A DNA stretch of 64,000 nt from Prauserella endophytica (GCF_005146945.1 NZ_SWMS01000014.1:62001-126000), one strand, 5' to 3'; shown: positions 49,042 to 59,744, counted from the first letter of the stretch. Notes: a model not told the origin generated them from the letters alone. Translations and numbers: made by a program.

Positions 49042-50406
49042 GTGGCACTCGGTTTCCTGGACCGTTCTCACAGCATCGCACCAGCGAACTGGAGCCGGTG
49101 GCTGGTTCCCCCGGCCGCCCTCTCCGTACACCTGGCGATCGGGCAGGTCTACGCCTGGAGTGTGTTCAAACCGCCGCTGGAGGAGGCCCTCGGGCTCAGT
49201 GGCACCGAGAGTGCCCTTCCGTTCCAGCTCGGCATCGTGATGCTCGGGCTCTCGGCCGCGTTCGGCGGCACGCTCGTGGAGCGCAACGGGCCGCGCTGGG
49301 CGATGTTCGTGTCGATGACGTGCTTCTGCTCCGGCTTCCTCGTCTCGGCGCTGGGTGTGGCGCTCTCGCAGTACTGGCTCGTGGTGCTCGGCTACGGCGT
49401 CATCGGCGGGATCGGGCTCGGCATCGGCTACATCTCACCGGTGTCGACCCTCATCAAATGGTTTCCCGACCGGCCGGGCATGGCCACCGGCATCGCCATC
49501 ATGGGCTTCGGAGGCGGTGCCCTGATCGCCTCGCCGTGGTCGAGCCAGATGCTGGAGTCCTTCGGCGGGACCACGAGCGGCATCGCCACCGCGTTCCTCG
49601 TGCACGGCCTTGTGTACCTCGTCTTCATGTCGATGGGCGTGCTGCTGGTCCGCGTGCCCGCCGAGGGCTGGAAGCCGGCGGGCTGGAATCCCGGAGACGG
49701 CACCGCCGGCAAGATGATCACCACGGCACACGTCTCCGCGCGCAACGCGATCAGGACCCCGCAGTTCTGGCTGCTGTGGGTGATCCTGTGCTTCAACGTC
49801 ACCGCGGGCATCGGCATCCTGGAGAAGGCCTCGCCGATGATCACGGAGTTCTTCCGCGAGACGTCCACGCCGGTCGGTGCCGCCTCCGCGGCCGGGTTCG
49901 TGGGGCTGCTGTCGCTGACCAACATGCTCGGCCGGTTCGTCTGGTCGTCCACATCGGACATCGTCGGGCGGAAGAACATCTACCGCCTCTACCTCGGGGT
50001 CGGCGCGCTGCTGTACCTCGTCATCGCGCTCACCACCAACACCTCGAAGCTCGTGTTCGTGTTGTGCGCCATGGTGATCCTGTCGTTCTACGGCGGCGGG
50101 TTCGCGACGGTGCCCGCGTACCTCAAGGACCTGTTCGGCACCTATCAGGTCGGCGCTATCCACGGCAGGCTGCTCACCGCGTGGTCGGCGGCGGGCGTGC
50201 TTGGCCCGCTGATCGTCAACGCGATCGCCGACAGCCAGGAGGCGGCGGGCAAACAGGGACCCGCCCTCTACTCGACGTCGCTGTTCATCATGATGGGCCT
50301 GCTGATCGTCGGCTTCATCGCCAACGAGCTGGTGCGGCCCGTCCACCCGAAGTTCCACGAGCCCTCCGCCGAGCAGGCGGTCGGCTCGGAGAAGGAGGCC
50401 CGGTGA
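49042..50406 (+). CDS. OFA-family MFS transporter (oxalate/formate antiporter-like)
   Basis: 454 residues from GTG 49042, with GGAGGTG upstream; the longer frame to 48703 would run into fdhD. 12 membrane helices; the OFA signatures LSVHLAIGQVYAWSVFKPPL near the start, GGIGLGIGYISPVSTLIKWF with PDRPGMATGIAIMGFGGGAL, and WVILCFNVTAGIGILEKASP. It exchanges carboxylates such as formate or oxalate. Context with fdhD supports a formate-linked role. A small partner gene overlaps its stop. Confidence 0.85.
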   Translation: MALGFLDRSHSIAPANWSRWLVPPAALSVHLAIGQVYAWSVFKPPLEEALGLSGTESALPFQLGIVMLGLSAAFGGTLVERNGPRWAMFVSMTCFCSGFLVSALGVALSQYWLVVLGYGVIGGIGLGIGYISPVSTLIKWFPDRPGMATGIAIMGFGGGALIASPWSSQMLESFGGTTSGIATAFLVHGLVYLVFMSMGVLLVRVPAEGWKPAGWNPGDGTAGKMITTAHVSARNAIRTPQFWLLWVILCFNVTAGIGILEKASPMITEFFRETSTPVGAASAAGFVGLLSLTNMLGRFVWSSTSDIVGRKNIYRLYLGVGALLYLVIALTTNTSKLVFVLCAMVILSFYGGGFATVPAYLKDLFGTYQVGAIHGRLLTAWSAAGVLGPLIVNAIADSQEAAGKQGPALYSTSLFIMMGLLIVGFIANELVRPVHPKFHEPSAEQAVGSEKEAR

Positions 50407-50537
50407 GCGAGACACCCGAGTCCCGGCCCGCGCGACGGACGCCGTTGCTGGTCCTCGTGTGGTTGTGGGTCGGCCTGCCCTTCGCCTACGGCCTCTACGA
50501 GCTGATCAGGAAGGTCGTGCAGCTCTTCGGCGGTTGA
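50403..50537 (+). CDS. Small membrane subunit of the OFA transporter
   Basis: 44 residues from GTG 50403, GTGA overlap. SRPARRTPLLVLVWLWVGLP then FAYGLYELIRKVVQLF is one membrane helix with the pattern of the small MFS-associated subunits found after OFA transporters. It probably forms a complex with the preceding transporter. Too short for most gene finders but strongly coupled. Confidence 0.75.
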   Translation: MSETPESRPARRTPLLVLVWLWVGLPFAYGLYELIRKVVQLFGG

Positions 50538-50632
50538 GACCACGCTTTACCAGCCGGTTACGTTCCGCGTCTTGCCAACTCGTTAGCGAGCGGAAAGACT
50601 AGCGGGCGTTGCCTGGGGCTGGGGAGGTTGGT

Positions 50633-53167
50633 GTGGTCGCACCGCGTTCGGTTCGTCGAGCTGTGCTCGTGGTCCTGCTGGCGCTGGTGCTGCCGGTGCT
50701 GACCGTCCCCGCGCAGGCGCAGACCCCCTCGGCGCACCGGGATCCCGGCAACGGCGCCGAGCGCAGCACGGCCGCGGCGACCGCCGTGCCAGCACGCGCG
50801 CTGGTCGCCGCCGAGGACGAGAACCGCCGAGGCGGCGGCCGGCAGGGCTATCCGCGGCAGACCGAGCTGCGGGTCTTCCCCGAGGAACCGGCCGACAAGG
50901 CCATCAAGCTCGGGCTGCTGCCCTACCACGCGATCGCGCCGAGGCTCAACGACCTGCAGGACCGAAGCGACCGGGTTTCAGCCGAGGTCATCGGGCAGAG
51001 CACGCTCGGGCGCGACCTGTACCTGGTGACGGTGACAGCACCCGAGACGCCTGCGCAGGCGCGGCAGCAGGACCATTGGCGTGAGCTCATCGAGAACGAT
51101 CCCCGCGCGGCGGCGCGCGACCGCGGGCTCGCCGCGGGCTACAAGGCGCCGGTGTGGATCAACGCGAACATCCACGGCGACGAGTGGGAGGGCACCGACG
51201 GCGCCATGCGCGTGATCGAGGACCTCGCGACCACCACCGACCCCGCCGAGGTGCGGATGTTGCAGAGCACCCGGATCTACTTCACCGTCACCAACAACCC
51301 CGACGGCCGCGTGGCGGGCACGAGGGCCAACGCGGCCGGGTTCGACGTCAACCGCGACCACATCACGTCGACCCAGCCGGAGTCGAGGGCGGTGCGCGAC
51401 GTGGTGATCGGCACGCAGCCGCTGGTGATGCTCGACGAACACGGCTACACCGGCACCACGCTGATCGAGCCGGGAACCCCGCCGCACGGCCAGAACTACG
51501 AGTACGACCTGTACCTCAAGCACGCCTACGAGAACGCACTCGGCATGGAGAAGGCCATCGCCGGGCTCGGGCACCCCGAGACCGCCCGCGCCGACATCCC
51601 CTTCCGCGACTACCCGCCTGGCGAGTGGGACGACTGGCCGCCGATCTTCACCCCCATGTACGCGATCTACCACGGCGCCATCGGGCACACGGTCGAGGTG
51701 CCGCTGCGGGTCAACCGTGGCGAGTACGATCAGCTGCCGGTCGAGGAGCTGCGCCGCCGCTCGGGCATCAACACCGACGTCGCCGCCACCACGATCACCG
51801 CGGGCATCGCCTACGCCGAGGACAACCGGCGCGAGCTGATCGCCGACCAGATCGAGATGTTCCGCCGCGGCTGGGCCGGTGAGCCGCAGCGGGAGATCCC
51901 GGACGGCTATGTGCCCGGATTCGGCGAGGAGGACCGCTACTCGGCCGAGTTCCCCCGCGCCTACGTCATCCCCGCCGGCGACGCGCAGCGCTCGGCGCCC
52001 GCCGCCGCGCGGCTCGTGGACCATCTGATCGCCAACGACGTGCGCGTGACCCGTGCCCTGCACCCGTTCCGGCTCGCGGGCCGGACCTATCCGGCCGGCT
52101 CCTACGTGGTCGACATGCACCAGCCCAAGCGCGGGCTCGCCAACGTGATCCTCGCCGAGGGCAAGGACATCTCCGCCGACGTGCCAAGGATGTACGACAT
52201 CTCCGGCTGGAGCCTCGGGCTGCTCTGGGGCGCCACGGTGGACGTCTCGCGCGAGCAGGCGCCGAAGGTGCGGACCACGCCGGTGTCGGTGGCGTCGCCG
52301 ACGGGTGGTATCGACGTCCCGCGCGGCAGGGACCTCGCGCTCGCCGTGGCCGACGGCAAGGACGTGCAGGCGGTGAACTTCCTCGCCGGACAGGGGGTCA
52401 CGGCGCACCGGCAGGACGACGGCACCGTCGTGGTGCCCGCGTCCGCGCGGCGGCAGGCCGAGACGGCGGCCGAGCGCTTCGGCGTGCGGTTCACCCGTGC
52501 GCCCTCGGGCGAGCGCGGGCCGGTGCTGCGCAAACCGGTGATCGCCGCGGCCGTGTCGGCCGATGAGCTGTTCGTGCTGCGGGAGCTGGGTTTCGACGTG
52601 CGGCCCCTCTCGACGCGGGCGCTCAACGACGGCTTCGACCTCGCCGGGGTGGACACGCTGTTCGTGTCGGCGGGGCTCTCCTACTCGCAGCTGACCGGCG
52701 AGGCGAGGCAGCGGCTCGCCGCGTTCCTCACCGACGGCGGTGTGGTGACCAGGGGCTCGACGGGTGCGACGTTCAACGCCGAGGCCGGGTTGCTTCCCGT
52801 CACCGCGGTCAGGGGCCGCTCCGATGCCAACGGTGTGGTCGCCGTGTCGGGCGGCGAGGGCGTCACCGGCGCGGGCTCGCCTGCCCATTCGTTCGTGTAC
52901 TCGCCGTTGTGGTTCACGGACCTGGGTTCCGGCGTGGTCGCCGAGCAGCGGTACGCCGAGGACGGCCCGCTCGTGGCGGGGCACTGGCTGCCCGGGTCCG
53001 CCGACCGCGGCCCGGCCCAGGCGGCGGGTGAGGCGTCGGTGGTGTCCGGGGTCGCCGGTGCGGGTGCGCGCACGGTGCTCTTCGGCACGGAGCCGCTGTT
53101 CCGCGGTCACCCGAAGGGGTTGTACTCGCAGGTCGCCAAGGCGCTGTACTGGACGGCAGTAGGCTAG
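50633..53167 (+). CDS. Secreted M14-family zinc carboxypeptidase
   Basis: 844 residues if started at GTG 50633, which has GGGGAGG 6 nt upstream; a TTG at 50609 is possible. A signal peptide ([20 protein letters not shown], ending AQAQ) leads to the peptidase domain: [20 protein letters not shown] with the zinc-binding Hxx[21 protein letters not shown], and TVEVPLRVN. About 400 C-terminal residues form separate beta-rich parts. It trims extracellular peptides or wall peptides. Confidence 0.8.
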   Translation: MVAPRSVRRAVLVVLLALVLPVLTVPAQAQTPSAHRDPGNGAERSTAAATAVPARALVAAEDENRRGGGRQGYPRQTELRVFPEEPADKAIKLGLLPYHAIAPRLNDLQDRSDRVSAEVIGQSTLGRDLYLVTVTAPETPAQARQQDHWRELIENDPRAAARDRGLAAGYKAPVWINANIHGDEWEGTDGAMRVIEDLATTTDPAEVRMLQSTRIYFTVTNNPDGRVAGTRANAAGFDVNRDHITSTQPESRAVRDVVIGTQPLVMLDEHGYTGTTLIEPGTPPHGQNYEYDLYLKHAYENALGMEKAIAGLGHPETARADIPFRDYPPGEWDDWPPIFTPMYAIYHGAIGHTVEVPLRVNRGEYDQLPVEELRRRSGINTDVAATTITAGIAYAEDNRRELIADQIEMFRRGWAGEPQREIPDGYVPGFGEEDRYSAEFPRAYVIPAGDAQRSAPAAARLVDHLIANDVRVTRALHPFRLAGRTYPAGSYVVDMHQPKRGLANVILAEGKDISADVPRMYDISGWSLGLLWGATVDVSREQAPKVRTTPVSVASPTGGIDVPRGRDLALAVADGKDVQAVNFLAGQGVTAHRQDDGTVVVPASARRQAETAAERFGVRFTRAPSGERGPVLRKPVIAAAVSADELFVLRELGFDVRPLSTRALNDGFDLAGVDTLFVSAGLSYSQLTGEARQRLAAFLTDGGVVTRGSTGATFNAEAGLLPVTAVRGRSDANGVVAVSGGEGVTGAGSPAHSFVYSPLWFTDLGSGVVAEQRYAEDGPLVAGHWLPGSADRGPAQAAGEASVVSGVAGAGARTVLFGTEPLFRGHPKGLYSQVAKALYWTAVG

Positions 53168-53172
53168 GCGGC

Positions 53173-53598
53173 ATGAGCTCGAACCGCCCCGCCTTCCACC
53201 TCGCCATTCCCGTCGACGACCTGGGTAAGGCCCGCGACTTCTACGGTGGCGTGCTCGGGTTTCCCGAGGGCCGCTCCGACACGGCGTGGGTGGACTGGAA
53301 CGTCCACGGCCACCAGGTGGTGACCCACGTGGTGCCGGGGCACAAGCCGACCGCGGGGCACAACCCGGTCGACGGCCACGCGGTTCCCGTTCCCCACTTC
53401 GGGCTGATCCTGCCGGTCGACGGCTTCCACGAGCTGGCCGAGCGGCTGCGGGCGGCGGGCACCGAGTTCGTCATCGAGCCGTACCAGCGCTTCGCGGGCG
53501 AGCCGGGGGAGCAGTGGACGATGTTCCTGCTCGACCCGGCGGGTAACGCGCTGGAGTTCAAGGCTTTCGCCGACGAGTCGCAGATCTTCGCGAAGTAG
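53173..53598 (+). CDS. VOC-family (glyoxalase-like) protein
   Basis: 141 residues from ATG 53173. Two beta-alpha-beta-beta-beta units: [20 protein letters not shown] with [19 protein letters not shown], and [20 protein letters not shown] with [17 protein letters not shown] metal-binding His starts each unit and the Glu in LEFKAF completes it. Members include glyoxalases, dioxygenases and resistance proteins; the substrate is not evident. Confidence 0.85.
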   Translation: MSSNRPAFHLAIPVDDLGKARDFYGGVLGFPEGRSDTAWVDWNVHGHQVVTHVVPGHKPTAGHNPVDGHAVPVPHFGLILPVDGFHELAERLRAAGTEFVIEPYQRFAGEPGEQWTMFLLDPAGNALEFKAFADESQIFAK

Positions 53599-53641
53599 CG
53601 GTTCTCCTGCGAACGTCGTCCACGGCCTCTAGGCTCGGGGA

Positions 53642-54319
53642 ATGCTGATCGCTGAGGACCTGCTCCTGCTGGTGTTCGACGACACCGAGGGCAAGCCGGT
53701 CTCCGGGGTGCACAACCTGGAGTACTCACTGGCCGGGGCGCTGCTGATCGAGCTGGCGATGCTGGGCCGGGTCGACGTCACCCCCGAGTCCGACGACGGC
53801 AAGGCGGGCAGGCTCGCGGTCAGGGACGACTCACCGGCCGGGCATGGCGTGCTCGACGGCGCGCTCGCGACGCTGTCCACAATGGAGGGCCGGAAGCCGA
53901 AGGACGCGATCGGCCCGCTGACGGGCCAGGGACTGTCCGAGCGTCTGCTCGCAGGGCTCGCCGAGCGGGGCATCCTTCGCCGCGAGGAAGGCAGGATCCT
54001 CAAGCTCTTTCCTGTCACGCGCTGGCCCGCCGAGGACTCCCGGGACGAGGAGCGGACGCGGGCCGAGCTCGACCGTGTGCTCGTTCACGGGGAGGACCCG
54101 GGTGAGCGCACCGGCGCGCTGATCGCGCTGCTCACCGGCATGGGCGTGGTCACTCGCGTCGTAGAGAGCGACGATCCCGGTCTGGTCGAGCGCAGGGCCA
54201 AGGAGATCGCCGAGGGCAACTGGGCCGGCGAGGCCATGCGCAAGGCCGTCGAGGAGATGACGGCGGCGGTGATGGTCGCCCTGTTCGTCCCGACGATCCT
54301 CACGACCCCCAACACGTAG
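53642..54319 (+). CDS. GPP34-family (GOLPH3-like) phosphoprotein
   Basis: 225 residues from ATG 53642. MLIAEDLLLLVFDDTEGKPV and LEYSLAGALLIELAMLGRVD are the N-terminal family signature, then LTGQGLSERLLAGLAERGIL and RILKLFPVTRWPAEDS. Bacterial GPP34 proteins bind phosphoinositide-like or acidic lipids; role in actinobacteria not settled. Followed by the long hairpin H2. Confidence 0.85.
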   Translation: MLIAEDLLLLVFDDTEGKPVSGVHNLEYSLAGALLIELAMLGRVDVTPESDDGKAGRLAVRDDSPAGHGVLDGALATLSTMEGRKPKDAIGPLTGQGLSERLLAGLAERGILRREEGRILKLFPVTRWPAEDSRDEERTRAELDRVLVHGEDPGERTGALIALLTGMGVVTRVVESDDPGLVERRAKEIAEGNWAGEAMRKAVEEMTAAVMVALFVPTILTTPNT

Positions 54320-54331
54320 CCCCGGCCAACC

Positions 54332-54384
54332 GCAGTGAAGGCCACCTTCACTGCGTTCAACGCAGTGAAGGTGGCCTTCACTGC
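54332..54384. repeat. Long perfect hairpin H2 between convergent genes
   Basis: Two 26-bp perfectly complementary arms around one central base (54358). The arm begins GCAGTGAAGGCCACCTTC, almost the same as H1 at 41199, and ends GCGTT. It lies between the GPP34 and molybdoenzyme genes, which converge, so it can terminate both. Confidence 0.85.
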
Positions 54385-54401
54385 TTTGGGTCAGGCGGCG
54401 G

Positions 54402-56714
54402 TCAGGCGCGTTCGAGCCGGACCACGATCGCCTTCGACGCCGGTGTGTTGGACGTCCTCGCCACGGAGTCCAGTGGCACCAGCGCGTTCGCCTCGGGGAA
54501 GTACGCCGCGGCGCAGCCCCGTGCGGTCGGGTAGCCCACGACGCGGAACCGCTCGGCCCTGCGGTCGCCGTCCGACCACTCGGACACCAGGTCCACCAGC
54601 TCGCCGTCCGCGATCCCGAGGTCGGTGAGGTCGGCCGGGTTCACGAACACCACACGCCGCCCGTCCTCCACGCCGCGGTAGCGGTCGGAGAGGCCGTAGA
54701 TCGTGGTGTTGTACTGGTCGTGGCTGCGCAGCGTCTGCAGCAGCAGCCTGCCCTCGCCCACGGTGGGGTACTCCAGCTCGTTCACCCCGAACATCGCCTT
54801 GCCCGTCAGGGTTCCGGTGAACTCGCGGGAGTCTCGCGGCGGGTTGGGCAGCACGAACCCGTCCGGCTCACGCACCCGCGCGTTGTAGTCCTCGCAGCCG
54901 GGCACCACGCGCGCGATGCGGTCGCGGATCGCGTCGTAGTCGCGCTCGAACTCGCGCCACGGCACCGGGTGCTCCTCGCCGAACAGCGCCCGTGCGAGCC
55001 GGCACAGGATCGCGACCTCGGAGAGCAGGTGCTCGCTCGCGGGCGCCAGCCGACCCCGCGAGGCGTGCACCGCCGACATCGAGTCCTCCACCGTCACGAA
55101 CTGCTCGCCGCCCGCCTGCACGTCCCGCTCGGTGCGGCCCAGGGTCGGCAGGATGAGCGCCGTGCGGCCGTGCACCACGTGCGATCGGTTGAGCTTGGTC
55201 GACACGTGCACGGTCAGCTCGCACGAGCGCAGCGCCCGCTCGGTCAGCTCGGTGTCCGGGGTCGCCGAGGCGAAGTTGCCACCCACGGCGAAGAACACCT
55301 TGCCCTGTCCGTCGCGCATCGCGCGGATGGAGTCCACGACGTCGAAGCCGTGCTGCCGGGGCACGGGGATGCCGAACTCCGTCTCCAGCGCCGCGAGGAA
55401 CGGTTCGGGCATCTTCTCCCAGATGCCCATCGTGCGGTCGCCCTGGACGTTCGAGTGCCCGCGCACGGGGCACAGGCCCGCGCCCGGCTTGCCGACCATG
55501 CCGCGCAGCAGCGCGAGGTTCGCGACCTCCTGGATGGTGGGCACGGCGTGCTTGTGCTGCGTCAGGCCCATCGCCCAGCAGTAGACCGTGCGCTCCGACT
55601 CGGCGATCATGCCGGCGACCTTCGCGATCTGCTCGCGCGCGAGCCCGGTCGCGCGGTCGACCTCGGCCCAGTCGAGGGCGCGCACCTGCTTGGCGTAGTC
55701 GGCGAAGTCGTGCGTGGACTTCTCGATGAAGCCGGTGTCGAGTACCGTGCCGGGCGCCGCGTCCTCCCACCGCAGCAACAGGTTTCCGATCGCCTGGAAC
55801 AGCGCGAGGTCGCCGCCGAGGCGGATCTGGCAGAACTCGTCGGCCAGCGGGCTGCCCTTGCCGACGACGCCGCGCACGTTCTGCGGGTTCTTGAACCGCA
55901 GCAGCCCGGCTTCCGGCAACGGGTTCACCGCGATCACCTTGGCGCCCTTGGCCTTCGCCCGCTCCAGCGCCGAGAGCATCCTCGGGTGGTTGGTGCCGGG
56001 GTTCTGTCCGATCACGACGATCAGGTCGGCCTCATGAATGTCGGCCAGCGACACCGTGCCCTTGCCGATGCCCGTCGACGCCGACAGCGCCGCGCCCGAC
56101 GACTCGTGGCACATGTTGCTGCAGTCGGGCAGGTTGTTGGTGCCGAACGAACGCACCAGCAGCTGGTAGAGGAACGCCGCCTCGTTGCTCGTGCGCCCGG
56201 AGGTGTAGAAGATCGCCTCGTTCGGATCGGCCAGGCCTCGCAGCTTCTCGGCTGTCAGCGCGAACGCGTCGTCCCACGAGATCGGCTCGTAGTGCGTGGC
56301 GCCCTCGCGCAGCACCATCGGCTGCGTCAGGCGGCCCTGCTGGCCGAGCCAGTAGTCGCTCTTGTCCGCGAGGTCGGCGATCGAGTGGGTCGCGAAGAAC
56401 TCGGGACCCACCCTGCGCTTGGTCGCCTCCTCGGCGACGGCCTTGGCGCCGTTCTCGCAGAACTCGGCGAACTTGCGGTGCTCGCCGTCGGACTCCCTCG
56501 GCTCCGGCCACGCGCAGCCGGGGCAGTCGTAGCCCTCGCGCTGGTTCAGCAGGCGGAGCGTGCGGACGGTCCGTCCGGCGCCCATCTGCTCGAAGCCCCG
56601 GCGCAGCGACACCGCCACACCGGGCAGGCCCGCTGCCCACTCCTTGGGTTTGCCGACTTCCAGCTGGTTCTCGTCGACGTCGTGCTCCGGTGCGTGTCGT
56701 GCCACGTCCGCCAT
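54402..56714 (-). CDS. Formate dehydrogenase-like molybdopterin oxidoreductase
   Basis: 770 residues from ATG 56714. N-terminal GYDCPGCAWPEPRESDGEHR is a cysteine region in place of the usual full [4Fe-4S] motif; cofactor-binding segments are ITYTSGRT-like FYTSGRTSNEAAFLYQLLVR, SNMCHESSGAALSASTGIGK, and VIGQNPGTNHPRMLSALERA. The end binds the pterin (SHDQYNTTIYGLSDRYRGVE). It belongs to the FdhF/YdeP-like alpha-subunit group (about 760 residues). fdhD 5.5 kb away could sulfurate its cofactor. The electron partner is not in the window. Confidence 0.85.
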   Translation of the reverse strand: MADVARHAPEHDVDENQLEVGKPKEWAAGLPGVAVSLRRGFEQMGAGRTVRTLRLLNQREGYDCPGCAWPEPRESDGEHRKFAEFCENGAKAVAEEATKRRVGPEFFATHSIADLADKSDYWLGQQGRLTQPMVLREGATHYEPISWDDAFALTAEKLRGLADPNEAIFYTSGRTSNEAAFLYQLLVRSFGTNNLPDCSNMCHESSGAALSASTGIGKGTVSLADIHEADLIVVIGQNPGTNHPRMLSALERAKAKGAKVIAVNPLPEAGLLRFKNPQNVRGVVGKGSPLADEFCQIRLGGDLALFQAIGNLLLRWEDAAPGTVLDTGFIEKSTHDFADYAKQVRALDWAEVDRATGLAREQIAKVAGMIAESERTVYCWAMGLTQHKHAVPTIQEVANLALLRGMVGKPGAGLCPVRGHSNVQGDRTMGIWEKMPEPFLAALETEFGIPVPRQHGFDVVDSIRAMRDGQGKVFFAVGGNFASATPDTELTERALRSCELTVHVSTKLNRSHVVHGRTALILPTLGRTERDVQAGGEQFVTVEDSMSAVHASRGRLAPASEHLLSEVAILCRLARALFGEEHPVPWREFERDYDAIRDRIARVVPGCEDYNARVREPDGFVLPNPPRDSREFTGTLTGKAMFGVNELEYPTVGEGRLLLQTLRSHDQYNTTIYGLSDRYRGVEDGRRVVFVNPADLTDLGIADGELVDLVSEWSDGDRRAERFRVVGYPTARGCAAAYFPEANALVPLDSVARTSNTPASKAIVVRLERA

Positions 56715-56763
56715 TCTCAGCCGACGGGGCCCTCGGCGCCGTCGCCCGAGGCTGTCTGCTTGA

Positions 56764-57028
56764 TCACACCCCGAGTGCGACCTCGCCCATCAGGTAGCAG
56801 ACGTGCCCGCCGCGCATGCGCTGGAAGCGGGCCACGATGTCGGTGTGGGTGCAGGAGAAGGCGTGGCCGATGTGCAGTGAGCCGCTCACCGTGGGTGGCG
56901 GGGTGCCGATCGAGAAGACCCCGGCCCGCGTGCCGGGCGGGGTGAAGCGGTAGGCGCCCAGCGGCCCACCGCACGTCGAGACCGTCGAGCGACGGCCGGT
57001 CCGGGACGTCCGGGGTGACCTCGGCCAC
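56764..57028 (-). pseudogene. Decayed N-terminal fragment of a second valyl-tRNA synthetase
   Basis: From GTG 57028 the frame reads VAEVTPDVPDRPSLDGLDVR then WAA; after a deletion the neighbouring frame continues GAYRFTPPGT and TPPPTVSGSLHIGHAF with the class I HIGH motif, then HTDIVARFQRMRGGHVCYLM, and stops at 56764. This is the beginning of the longer actinobacterial ValS type (MAEVTPDVPDRPSLDGLDVRW-like start), with a frameshift and loss of about 90% of the gene. It diverges from the intact valS at 57097. Confidence 0.82.
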
Positions 57029-57096
57029 GCGGCCATCATGGGCGGGCCCGGGCGTCGGTGACGAGCGGAAAACGGCGGTTCGTAGACTGACTGGTT

Positions 57097-59727
57097 GTGA
57101 CGGAGAAGACGCCCCAGCAGCAGACCGACCTGCCCAACGCCTGGAACCCGGCCGACGAAGAGGCCGCCCTGTACCAGCGCTGGGTAGACGCGGGCTACTT
57201 CACCGCCGACGCGTCGTCGGACAAGCCGCCGTTCACGATCGTGCTACCCCCGCCGAACGTCACCGGCAGCCTGCACATGGGCCACGCGCTGAACCACACC
57301 GTGATGGACGCGCTCACGCGCCGTCGCCGGATGCAGGGCTACGAGGTGCTGTGGCTGCCCGGCATGGACCACGCGGGCATCGCCACCCAGAACGTCGTCG
57401 AGCGGCAGCTCGCCAACGAGGGCGTCTCCCGGCACGACCTCGGCCGGGAGCGTTTCGTCGAGCGCGTCTGGGAGTGGAAGGCCGAGTACGGCGGCAAGAT
57501 CCTCGACCAGATGCGCAGGCTCGGCGACGGTGTCGACTGGTCGCGCGAGCGGTTCACGATGGACGAGACGCTCTCGCGCGCCGTCCAGACGATGTTCAAG
57601 AAGCTCTACGACGACGGCCTGATCTACCGCGCCGAGCGCATCATCAACTGGTGCCCGCGTTGCCACACGGCGCTGTCGGACATCGAGGTCGACCACTCCG
57701 ACGACGACGGCGAGCTCGTCTCGATCCGCTACGGCGACGCAGACGCCGCGATCGTGGTGGCCACCACGCGTGCGGAGACGATGCTCGGCGACACGGCCGT
57801 CGCGGTGCACCCCGACGACGAGCGCTACGCGCACCTGGTGGGCACCGAGGTGGAGCTGCCGCTCACCGGCCGCCGGATCCCGATCGTGGCCGACAAGCAC
57901 GTCGACCCCGAGTTCGGCACCGGCGCCGTGAAGGTGACGCCGGCGCACGACCCCAACGACTTCGAGATCGGCAGGCGCCACGACCTGCCGATGCTGTCCA
58001 TCATGGATGAACGCGCGGTGATCACCGCGCACGGCCCGTTCGAGGGCATGGACCGGTTCGAGGCGCGCCCCGCCGTGGTCGCCGCGCTGCGTGAGCAGGG
58101 CCGGATCGTCGCGGAGAAGCGGCCGTACGTGCACGCCGTCGGGCACTGCTCCCGCTGCGACACGGTGGTGGAGCCGAGGCTGTCGCTGCAGTGGTGGGTC
58201 AAGGTCGAGCCGCTGGCCCGCGCCGCGGGCGACGCCGTGCGCGATGGCCGCACCAAGGTCCACCCCCCGGAGCTGGCCAAGCGCTACTTCGACTGGGTCG
58301 ACAACATGCACGACTGGACGATCTCGCGCCAGCTGTGGTGGGGGCACCGGATTCCGGTCTGGTACGGCCCCGACGGCGAGACCGTGTGCGTCGGCCCCGA
58401 CGAGCAGCCGCCGTCGGGCGAGGGCTGGCACCAGGACCCCGACGTGCTGGACACGTGGTTCTCGTCCGGCCTGTGGCCGTTCTCGACGATGGGCTGGCCG
58501 GAGCAGTCCGCCGACCTGGCGAAGTTCTATCCGACCAGCGTCCTGTCGACCGGCTACGACATCCTCTTCTTCTGGGTCGCCAGGATGATGATGTTCGGCC
58601 TGTACGCGATGGACGAGGTCCAGCCCTTTGACCACATCTACCTGCACGGGCTCATCCGCGACGCGAACGGCAAGAAGATGTCGAAGTCGCGCGGCAACGT
58701 GATCGACCCGCTCGACTGGATGGACCGCTTCGGTGCCGACGCCACGCGCTTCACGCTCGCGAGGGGCGCCAACCCGGGCGCCGACATGGCACTGGCGGAG
58801 GAGTGGGCCGCCGGTTCGCGCAACTTCTGCACGAAGCTGTGGAACGCAACGCGGTTCGCGATCATGAACGGCGCCACCGTGGCCACCCCGCTGCCCGCCG
58901 CCGAGGACCTCACCGAGGCCGACCGCTGGATCCTCGGCAGGCTCGCCGCCGTGGTGTCCGAAGTGGACGAGCTGCTGGAGGACTTCCAGTTCGCCAAGGC
59001 CACCAACGCGCTCTACCACTTCACGTGGGACGAGCTGTGCGACTGGTACCTGGAGCTGGCGAAGGTCCAGTTCTCCGGCGACAAGGCCGAGGGCACGCGT
59101 GCGGTGCTCGGGCACGCGCTGGACACCGTGCTGCGGCTGCTGCACCCGTTCATCCCGTTCATCACGGAACGCCTGTGGACCACGCTCACCGGCGGCGAGG
59201 GAGAGTCGCTCGTCGTCGCGCAGTGGCCGAGCGCGGACGCGCTGCCCGTCGCCGACGCCACGGCCGACGCACGCATCACCGACGTGCAGAAGCTCGTGAC
59301 CGAGATCCGCCGGTTCCGCTCCGACCAGGGCCTCAAGCCGGGGCAGCGCGTCACCACCCGGCTCTCGGGCCCCGGTTTCGCCGCGCTGGCCGGGCACGAG
59401 GAGGCGATCCGCTCGCTGGCCCGCCTCGGTGCCCCGGGGGACGACTTCGCGGCGACGGCGTCGTTGGAGGTCTCACTCGCGAGCGGCGCGGCGACTGTCG
59501 AGGTGGACACCTCGGGCACGATCGACGTCGCCGCCGAGCGCAAGCGCCTGGAGAAGGACCTCGCCGTGGCGGAGAAGGAGCTCAGGCAGACCGAGGGCAA
59601 GCTCGGCAACCAGGCGTTCCTCGACAAGGCTCCCGCCGAGGTCGTGGACAAGATCCGCGTGCGCCGCGACACGGCGGCCGCCGACATCGAGCGCATCACG
59701 GCTCGCCTGGAGGCCCTGCCGTCCTGA
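57097..59727 (+). CDS. valS: Valyl-tRNA synthetase
   Basis: 876 residues from GTG 57097, where TAGACT lies 8 nt upstream, so the transcript may be leaderless. HIGH motif in [17 protein letters not shown] (about 49-65), editing-domain [11 protein letters not shown] and a zinc-like pair INWCPRC and GHCSRC, KMSKS in [17 protein letters not shown], and a C-terminal coiled coil. It charges tRNA-Val and edits mischarged Thr. Length fits the family. It ends in an 8+1+8 palindrome. Confidence 0.95.
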   Translation: MTEKTPQQQTDLPNAWNPADEEAALYQRWVDAGYFTADASSDKPPFTIVLPPPNVTGSLHMGHALNHTVMDALTRRRRMQGYEVLWLPGMDHAGIATQNVVERQLANEGVSRHDLGRERFVERVWEWKAEYGGKILDQMRRLGDGVDWSRERFTMDETLSRAVQTMFKKLYDDGLIYRAERIINWCPRCHTALSDIEVDHSDDDGELVSIRYGDADAAIVVATTRAETMLGDTAVAVHPDDERYAHLVGTEVELPLTGRRIPIVADKHVDPEFGTGAVKVTPAHDPNDFEIGRRHDLPMLSIMDERAVITAHGPFEGMDRFEARPAVVAALREQGRIVAEKRPYVHAVGHCSRCDTVVEPRLSLQWWVKVEPLARAAGDAVRDGRTKVHPPELAKRYFDWVDNMHDWTISRQLWWGHRIPVWYGPDGETVCVGPDEQPPSGEGWHQDPDVLDTWFSSGLWPFSTMGWPEQSADLAKFYPTSVLSTGYDILFFWVARMMMFGLYAMDEVQPFDHIYLHGLIRDANGKKMSKSRGNVIDPLDWMDRFGADATRFTLARGANPGADMALAEEWAAGSRNFCTKLWNATRFAIMNGATVATPLPAAEDLTEADRWILGRLAAVVSEVDELLEDFQFAKATNALYHFTWDELCDWYLELAKVQFSGDKAEGTRAVLGHALDTVLRLLHPFIPFITERLWTTLTGGEGESLVVAQWPSADALPVADATADARITDVQKLVTEIRRFRSDQGLKPGQRVTTRLSGPGFAALAGHEEAIRSLARLGAPGDDFAATASLEVSLASGAATVEVDTSGTIDVAAERKRLEKDLAVAEKELRQTEGKLGNQAFLDKAPAEVVDKIRVRRDTAAADIERITARLEALPS

Positions 59728-59744
59728 TTTGCCGATTCGGCAAA
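59728..59744. repeat. Perfect palindrome right after valS
   Basis: TTTGCCGA-T-TCGGCAAA begins one base after the valS stop. It may be a short terminator stem or a binding site for the methyltransferase gene that follows 57 nt later. Confidence 0.5.

Noticed and set aside
54335-54628. Reading frames starting in the long hairpins (for example at 54335 rightward, 54381 and 41248 leftward, 60409 rightward)
   Set aside because: Their first residues (MKATFTAFNAVKVAFTA type) come from the palindrome itself and appear on both strands; the rest is antisense to real genes.
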